Below are positions 58,859-64,000 of a stretch of DNA of 64,000 nucleotides, piece after piece; position 1 is the stretch's first letter; each line of letters opens with the position of its first letter. A program made the position numbers and the translations under genes. Source of the stretch: Bullera alba (lineage: Eukaryota > Basidiomycota > Tremellomycetes > Tremellales > Bulleraceae); the NCBI GenBank assembly GCA_001600095.1, contig BCIX01000002.1, positions 186,001 through 250,000 on the forward strand. Reading direction: 5' to 3'. Under the pieces are notes generated by a model. It did no database searches, was not told the origin of the DNA, and saw only the letters and a list, made by a program, of their open reading frames with translations.

Positions 58859-60910
58859 ATGCTCGCCAACCCTACAAGACCGTGGGCTAGCATGTCTGCT
58901 GTCCAAGCTCTCGTCGGTGAGTCGGCCGAGGCAAGCACTGCTTCCAAGACCGGGATGGATCTCACTAACGCGATATCAGAACAAGCTTGTGATCCGACAT
59001 TGCCAGAACCCAACCACGCTGTCAACATCGAGCTTGCCGAGCTGATCAACAAGAAGAAAGCCAACAGGTCAGTCATCTCCGCGCTTCGGCTTCAAAGGCA
59101 CATCCAATGGTACACTCGCTGACTTGTATAGTGCGAGAGAAGCGGCACATGCTTTGCTCACGCATATCAACTCGCGAAATCCGAACCAATCACTCCTTGC
59201 GCTATCATGCCTTGACTATCTGGTCAAGAACTGTGGATACGCGATCCACCTACAGATCTCGACCAAGGAGTTCCTCAATGAGTTGGTTAGGCGGTTCCCC
59301 GAGCGACCTCCCATGGTCGTTGGCAGGGTCATGGGGAGGATCCTGGAGGTGGGTGATAACCGGAGATAAGCTGGCAGAAGCATGTCGGGGACTTGCACAC
59401 CTAAGCTGACACCTCAATAGCTCATTCACGAGTGGAAGAACACGCTTTGCGTCACATCCAAGCACAAGGAAGATCTAGCACACATCCGGGACATGCACCG
59501 ACTCTTGAGCTATAAAGGTGGGTCTCAACGATAGAAATGGTTCGCTGACAACGCAGGCTACCGCTTCAAGTCGTTCGACGCTGCCAGGGCAATGGCCATT
59601 GCGAACCCCAACGAGGTGGGTGGAAGGCACGAGGACTTGTGCTAATGACTATGTAGAACCTCAAATCGCCTGAAGAGCTGGAAGAGGAGGACCGAGCTGC
59701 CAAGAGTGCTGTAAGTAGCTCCTATGCTTTCAGCACCTCGAGCTGATACGCTTGCAGAAATTGCAAGAACTTATCCGCAGAGGATCGCCAAGAGATCTTG
59801 CCGCGGCGCAGGAACTGATGAAAGCGCTGGCCGGGGCCGTGAGTCATTGGACCCCTCTTCCGTGTTCCTGTGTGGTCAGCAATTCGAGCTGACCTGATGA
59901 CCTTCTAAGGAACCCGACAAGGCGGTCGACTACACGACGCAAACGCTGAATGAACTAGACAAAGTGCAGTCGAAAGCGATATTGCTGAATGACATGCTGA
60001 ACAACGCAAAGGAGGGAGAGAAGATTGGACTGGAAGGCGACGTGTATGATCAAGTGGCGGGAGCTTGTCGAGGTGCCCGGCCTAAGATCCAGAAGTGGAT
60101 AGAGCAGGATACTGGCGAGAACCAGAGCATGATGGGTGAGTCGTCCAAAGCTCAATGTCACCGCGTCTTGCTGATCAATGACACTTGACAGATCGATTGC
60201 TGTTATGTAACGACCTGATCAACAATGCTTTGGATCGTTACGAGGCGTGCAAAGTCGGAGACTGGAGTAAGGCTCAAGCACTGGTCGAATCGTGAGCTCC
60301 GTCCAGTTGTCCCCCTCCAAAGCGATAAATACTGACACGGTGCAGTGCCAACCCGAACAAGAAGGCAGCCGACCTCATTTCCTTTGATGCCTTTGCCGAT
60401 GATGCCGACGAAGGATCCGCTCAAGGCCAATTGTCCCTGCCATCGGATCAAGCATCTGCGGGGCCTTCATCCCTCACGGGATTATCCTCATCTGGACTTC
60501 CGCTCGACTTGTTCACCGCACCATCCCCCTCACCTTCGCCCGCTCCATTCCCTTACGGCCAGGGCCAGAGCACACAGCAGGCTGGGGGCAAGCAGGATCC
60601 CATGCAGTTCTTCCGGAACACCCCATCGGCTCAGCCCTCGACGCAGCATTTCGGAGGTGCTAGTGGGCTGAACAACAACTTCGGAGGAAGCGCCTTTGGC
60701 GGCTTCAACTCGGCACCAGTCCCATCGCAGCAGTATCAATCACAACAGAATCAACAGCAGCAGCAGTTCCAGGCCCCCATTCAGGGATACTCACTCTCGC
60801 CGCAGCCGCCACAACAGCGGCAGCAGCAGCAGCCTCAGTCCCAGCCACAGCAACAAAGGCAGCAAAAGCAGAAAGACGCGTTCGCCGATCTGGTCGACCT
60901 CATGTCGTAG
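58859..60910 (+). CDS. VHS-GAT domain trafficking adaptor (GGA/TOM1-like)
   Basis: Clathrin-linked ubiquitin/cargo adaptor of the trans-Golgi/endosome system. Exons 58859-59067, 59132-59348, 59421-59517, 59557-59615, 59657-59710, 59758-59838, 59910-60135, 60192-60291 and 60346-60910 in frame. VHS domain at about 30-170: ELINKKKANSAREAAHALL, LLALSCLDYLVKNCGYAIHL, ISTKEFLNELVRRFPERPP, IHEWKNTLC, HIRDMHRLLSYKGYRF. GAT domain at about 215-330: ARPKIQKWIEQD, MMDRLLLCNDLINNALDRYE. The C-terminal third is Gln/Ser/Pro-rich and ends AFADLVDLMS, which contains a clathrin-box-like LVDLM. No GAE ear domain is present, so it is closer to TOM1-like or ear-less GGA proteins. Confidence 0.88.
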
Positions 60911-61151
60911 CGGGGTATTTGTATAGACGATCGTAGAGGGCCAACGAACGCGTAATGGTTCAATGGTCCGTATCAGGTTGGAGCATTGTTATGTCACGGT
61001 ATGCAGTATACAGGAACTAGATCAGATATAGACGCAACCAACTGTTCTCTCGGACTGAGCATGCCTCGGAAGTGACTTGAGCTAATATACATGCCGGGTA
61101 ACTACGGGATACTACAGTCTCCAACCGATTCTATCGTGAACTTCGTACTGG

Positions 61152-62571
61152 TCAGGCCGTCGCGGCGACCTTGGCATCCGATCCGCCAACCTTGACCTCG
61201 TCGGCAATCATGGCGCTGATGCCGGTGTTCGACCCGCACTCATTGACGAAATCCGTGAACATCTGAAGAACGCAATATCAGCAGATGCCCGAAATCATGG
61301 AGGTGGACCAGGTACTCACCTCGATGGTGTCCAATGGTCCGCCGGCACTCTCGGGGTGGAATTGCACACCCCAGATCCTCTTGCCGGATTCCGGGGTGGA
61401 AATGATGCCTTCGACCGAAGAGTCGTTACAGTTGATGAAGAATGGAGCCCAGCCCTCGGGGAACTCCTCAGTGAGTTTCAGTGCGTACTGGTGGTTTTGC
61501 GACTAGATCCGAGATTGTCAGTAGGATATCCGTGGAAGATAGGCGAGTACTCACAGTGACGTAGACCCGTCCAGCCTTGATGCTTCCCGAACTGGCCAAT
61601 GCAAGGACAGGCTGGTTGTGCCCTCGGTTACCGAAAGTCATCCTGTAAGCCTCGAGACCGGCGGCGAGACCGATGATCTGGTGACCCATGCAAATGCCGA
61701 AAACGGGTCGGTCCCACTCGACCAAAGTCTTCCTGACTCGATAAACAGTCTCCATGATACTCTTTGGGTCACCGGGACCGTTGGAGAGGAAGAGACCGTC
61801 GTACTGATCCCTGACGGCGTTGAAGTCAAAGTTCCATGGGAGCACAGTGACCACAGCATCACGTCTGACTAGCGATCGGAGGATGTTGGCCTTGGATCCA
61901 AAGTCGAGCACGGCGATTTTTGGTCCTCGACCATTCTCGTTCAGGACGTATGGCTGAGGGGTGGACACCTTGGCGATCAGGTTCTCCTGCGATGGGTCGT
62001 AGTACTCCGAGTCTGTGGGTCGTGGGAGGAGGACGTCGTCACCGACAGCGAGTTTACCCAGAGTGGTTCCCTGGTCTCGGAGGAGGGAGGTGATGGCTCG
62101 GGTGTCGACACCGGTGATACCGGGAACGTCGTATCGCTTACACCACTCGTGCAGAGATTCTACTGCCTGGTAGTGGGAGTACTTGAGAGCGACGTCGGAG
62201 ACAACGACACCGGTGCATTGGATACCGGAAGACTCGAGGAATGGAATTCCGGGCGTATCGGGCAACGGGTTGTTTGAGGGGACACCATAGTTGCCAATCA
62301 TGGGCGAGGTGAACACGAGGATTTGACCGAGGTAGGATGGGTCGGTCATTGAGTCGGTGTACGAGGTGATGGACGTGCTGAAGACGGTTTCGCCAAACTT
62401 GGAGTTTTCGCTACCGAACGAATGACCCTCGTAGCTCTGGCCCGACTTGAGGTGGAGCGTCGCGGGGATCTTCGCGGGCAGGATGGGTGTCAGCAGCGAG
62501 GTTGGCGTGGCTAGACCCCTTTTGGCCAGTGGAGACACTGCGGGTCGGATGGCATTTCGCAGGAAGGACAT
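61152..62571 (-). CDS. CPA1: Carbamoyl-phosphate synthase (arginine-specific), small subunit
   Basis: Glutaminase subunit that feeds ammonia to the large subunit for carbamoyl phosphate, the first step of arginine synthesis. Exons 61555-62571, 61320-61502 and 61152-61262 in frame; 436 aa. Presequence SFLRNAIRPAVSPLAKRGLA suggests a mitochondrial matrix location, as in many fungi. N-terminal CPSase small-chain domain: SGQSYEGHSFG, GETVFSTSITSYTDSMTDPS, GNYGVP, SDVALKYSHYQ, VPGITGVDTRAIT. The class I glutamine amidotransferase domain has LFLSNGPGDP, the nucleophile Cys294 in FGICMGHQ, and His388/Glu390 in GVQFHPESAGG. Expression is very likely controlled by the leader peptide described at 62611-62737. 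Confidence 0.96.
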
Positions 62572-62610
62572 GGTGGATGAAAGTTACTGAAGGTGGGTGG
62601 GGAAGGGGAT

Positions 62611-62737
62611 TTATAGATTCGCGAGCGAGAAAACTAGATCAGAGATATAGCTGCGAGAGATAGAACGTATTAGCAGGCTGGAATGGTGGACATGACAACG
62701 AGACTCACTCGTCGGAGATTCGTTCCAACCAAAGCAT
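62611..62737 (-). promoter_or_regulatory. Arginine attenuator peptide-type uORF, created by leader splicing
   Basis: In the CPA1 leader, ATG at 62737 starts a frame that reads 29 nt to a GTGAGT donor (exon 62709-62737). A 58-nt intron (62651-62708, branch TGCTAATAC, acceptor TCGCAG) is removed and the frame resumes at 62650, ending TAA at 62611-62613. The spliced peptide is 22 aa with the core SDDYISDLVF. The fungal arginine attenuator peptide has the core (S)QDY(L/I)SDH(L/I)W in Neurospora arg-2 and yeast CPA1, so the DY-I-SD residues and the position in the gene match. The uORF ends 39 nt before the CPA1 ATG. By analogy, arginine would stall ribosomes at its stop codon and reduce CPA1 translation. 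Confidence 0.82.
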
Positions 62738-63449
62738 CTACCAAGCTGACAGCTGGTACGCGGTGAGTTGAGAGTAATAGAAAGAGCTGGGAGCGGAGAG
62801 AGCTATACGTGAGCGAGTTGATTGATTGGTGAAGATAGGACGATTGAGCCTGGAGGGGGACAGAGATAAGCGATTTTTGGGTGAACCGAGTCGGAGATTG
62901 GGGGGAATGGGATTAATCATGGGAAAACAAGTTGTGTCAATATTCCTCTACCTGTGGGCTGCTGTCTGCTGCTGTATGGTTGGGTCTGTGACTAGTTGGG
63001 CCCATCTCATGCATGCATAAAGTACGCTGATATGACCGTAGCTGGGTAGCTGGCTGTACATATGGCATGACTCTGCTATGTACGGAGCTTTCGGGGCAGT
63101 CAAATGGACTTGAACTCGTTGGAACGAGGCAGCTGCAAGCAAATTGGTCCGAGTCGCTCAGTTGCTTCGAGTTCGCTCTGCCAGCTCTACCTCGTCTTGG
63201 TCATTCGAAGACAGGTAGATCCCTCCGCCCGAGATAGAAGACTGCACCCTTACCGCAGGTCAATATGCCACCGTCGATAACTGAACGGGCTCCCAGCGAT
63301 CTCAGCCACGAGACGCCTCAATCTCATTATTTCACTGCAAGATTGATGAATGGGTTGTCGGAAGTTCATTATTCAACGGCCGGTGCTGAGTGTCTCTGAG
63401 CTATGATGGCATGCACTGCACCTACTGCCGGCGGTGCCGCCTGCTACAT

Positions 63450-63522
63450 GTCAGCACAGGTCAGCACGTACTGGCGAGTCGTCGTGATCTGTCGTGATTC
63501 ATGCGAGTGCCTGCGAGTGCCT
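63450..63522. repeat. Cluster of three 9-10-bp tandem duplications
   Basis: TCAGCACAGG/TCAGCACGTA, GTCGTGATCT/GTCGTGATTC and GCGAGTGCCT x2 follow one another within 73 bp. Confidence 0.8.
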
Positions 63523-63881
63523 TGCCCGTTTCGACCATTTCCTGCGGGCGTTGGTGGCTGATCATCTGGCGCCGCCATTTCAGCCATCACTTCGGCACGG
63601 CGCCAGCTGGCGCCTTCTGCATGACTCGTAGTAGCGATGTCGTCCCAGTCGGATCCTCCTGGATGCTCGTCCTTGCAGCAGCTGGCTCCAGCTGACAGAT
63701 CGAAACGAGGGCATGTGGTTCAAAGAGATCTACGGCGATCTTGCGGATCTGATACCTGTCCCTGATTCAGAACTCAGGTCGGATGCAAGTGATAGCGAGA
63801 GAAGTGCCGTCCTGTGCCGTCAAAGTCTGTCCAAGTGCCGCGGCCAATCGAACATGTATTCCCGAACCGGGCGCTGTCCTG

Positions 63882-63917
63882 CATGAGAAGATATGAGAAG
63901 CTATGAGAAGGCATGAG
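63882..63917. repeat. 10-bp period array (ATGAGAAG + 2 nt)
   Basis: ATGAGAAG recurs three times every 10 bp, with a fourth partial copy (ATGAGA). Confidence 0.85.
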
Positions 63918-64000
63918 ATTGTTCCCCACCCACCGCCGGCCAACGGATGGGGATGGCGGCTTGCCCGGCGGTGACAGCTGCCGAGAAGAGGCCGAGAGGG

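Larger units (their letters stand above)
62738..64000. other. Gene-free tail of the window
   Basis: CPA1 promoter and a further 1 kb with only 60-64-codon chance frames. It contains several short tandem duplications (63450-63467, 63481-63500, 63503-63522, 63882-63917). No gene, tRNA or transposon feature seen. Confidence 0.5.

Noticed and set aside
62738..62920. 60-codon minus-strand ORF ending in Trp just upstream of the CPA1 leader peptide
   Set aside because: Considered as the attenuator peptide because of its Y-x-L-S-x-W-like end, but spacing does not fit; the spliced frame at 62611-62737 matches the core far better.

Overview
This is nuclear DNA of a filamentous-fungus or yeast-type eukaryote, almost certainly a basidiomycete and most likely a tremellomycete (Cryptococcus/Kwoniella relatives). 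The genes are compact and packed with introns of about 45-100 nt that begin GTGAGT/GTAAGT/GTACGT, carry a CTGAC/CTAAT-like branch site and end in (C/T)AG. The products are fungal housekeeping proteins plus a fungal phytochrome and basidiomycete-type two-module surface proteins. The order is an inference: no ribosomal RNA or other marker is present. I rebuilt gene models by hand from splice sites and reading-frame continuity. Exon lists are given where every junction keeps frame.

Layout: 1-752 end of COX5; 1.6-3.2 kb a His-rich unknown protein; 3.4-5.3 kb two tandem paralogues of an unknown family, one with an in-frame stop; 5.7-8.7 kb a low-complexity protein; 8.7-10.3 kb transaldolase; 11.4-13.1 kb the left copy of a segmental duplication carrying a damaged surface-protein gene; 14.5-16.4 kb a type I membrane protein; 17.0-20.4 kb an EDEM-type GH47 mannosidase with a PA domain; 21.1-22.1 kb ribosomal protein uS7 (RPS5); 22.1-24.9 kb a gene-poor spacer; 24.9-31.6 kb a phytochrome hybrid histidine kinase; 32.5-33.1 kb a small secreted protein; 33.2-36.0 kb the right copy of the duplication with the intact surface-protein gene; 35.1-36.4 kb two small divergent genes; 37.0-38.5 kb a third surface protein; 38.6-39.6 kb a GPI-type Cys-rich protein; 40.0-40.8 kb a GNAT acetyltransferase; 40.9-41.7 kb PDAP1/PP28; 42.2-43.3 kb a basic nuclear-looking protein; 44.1-45.6 kb a broken BTB-type gene; 46.0-48.3 kb a C2H2 protein; 48.5-51.1 kb MON1; 51.5-53.7 kb eIF2B gamma; 54.1-56.5 kb a RNF10/Mag2-type RING protein; 57.0-58.5 kb NDUFA9; 58.9-60.9 kb a VHS-GAT adaptor; 61.2-62.7 kb CPA1 with its leader peptide; 62.8-64.0 kb a gene-free tail.

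The genes do not form a pathway cluster. Mitochondrial respiration (COX5, NDUFA9), endomembrane traffic (MON1, VHS-GAT), ER quality control (EDEM), translation (RPS5, eIF2B gamma, Mag2) and light sensing (phytochrome) sit side by side, as is normal for a fungal chromosome arm. The most informative signals are: (i) an arginine-attenuator-type uORF in front of CPA1 that exists only after a 5'-leader intron is spliced out; (ii) a diverged segmental duplication about 22 kb apart, with a frameshifted gene and a gene-fragment relic in the left copy; (iii) two genes broken by nonsense codons; (iv) a phytochrome kinase with an altered H-box; (v) recurrent 10-15 bp tandem duplications in the spacers.
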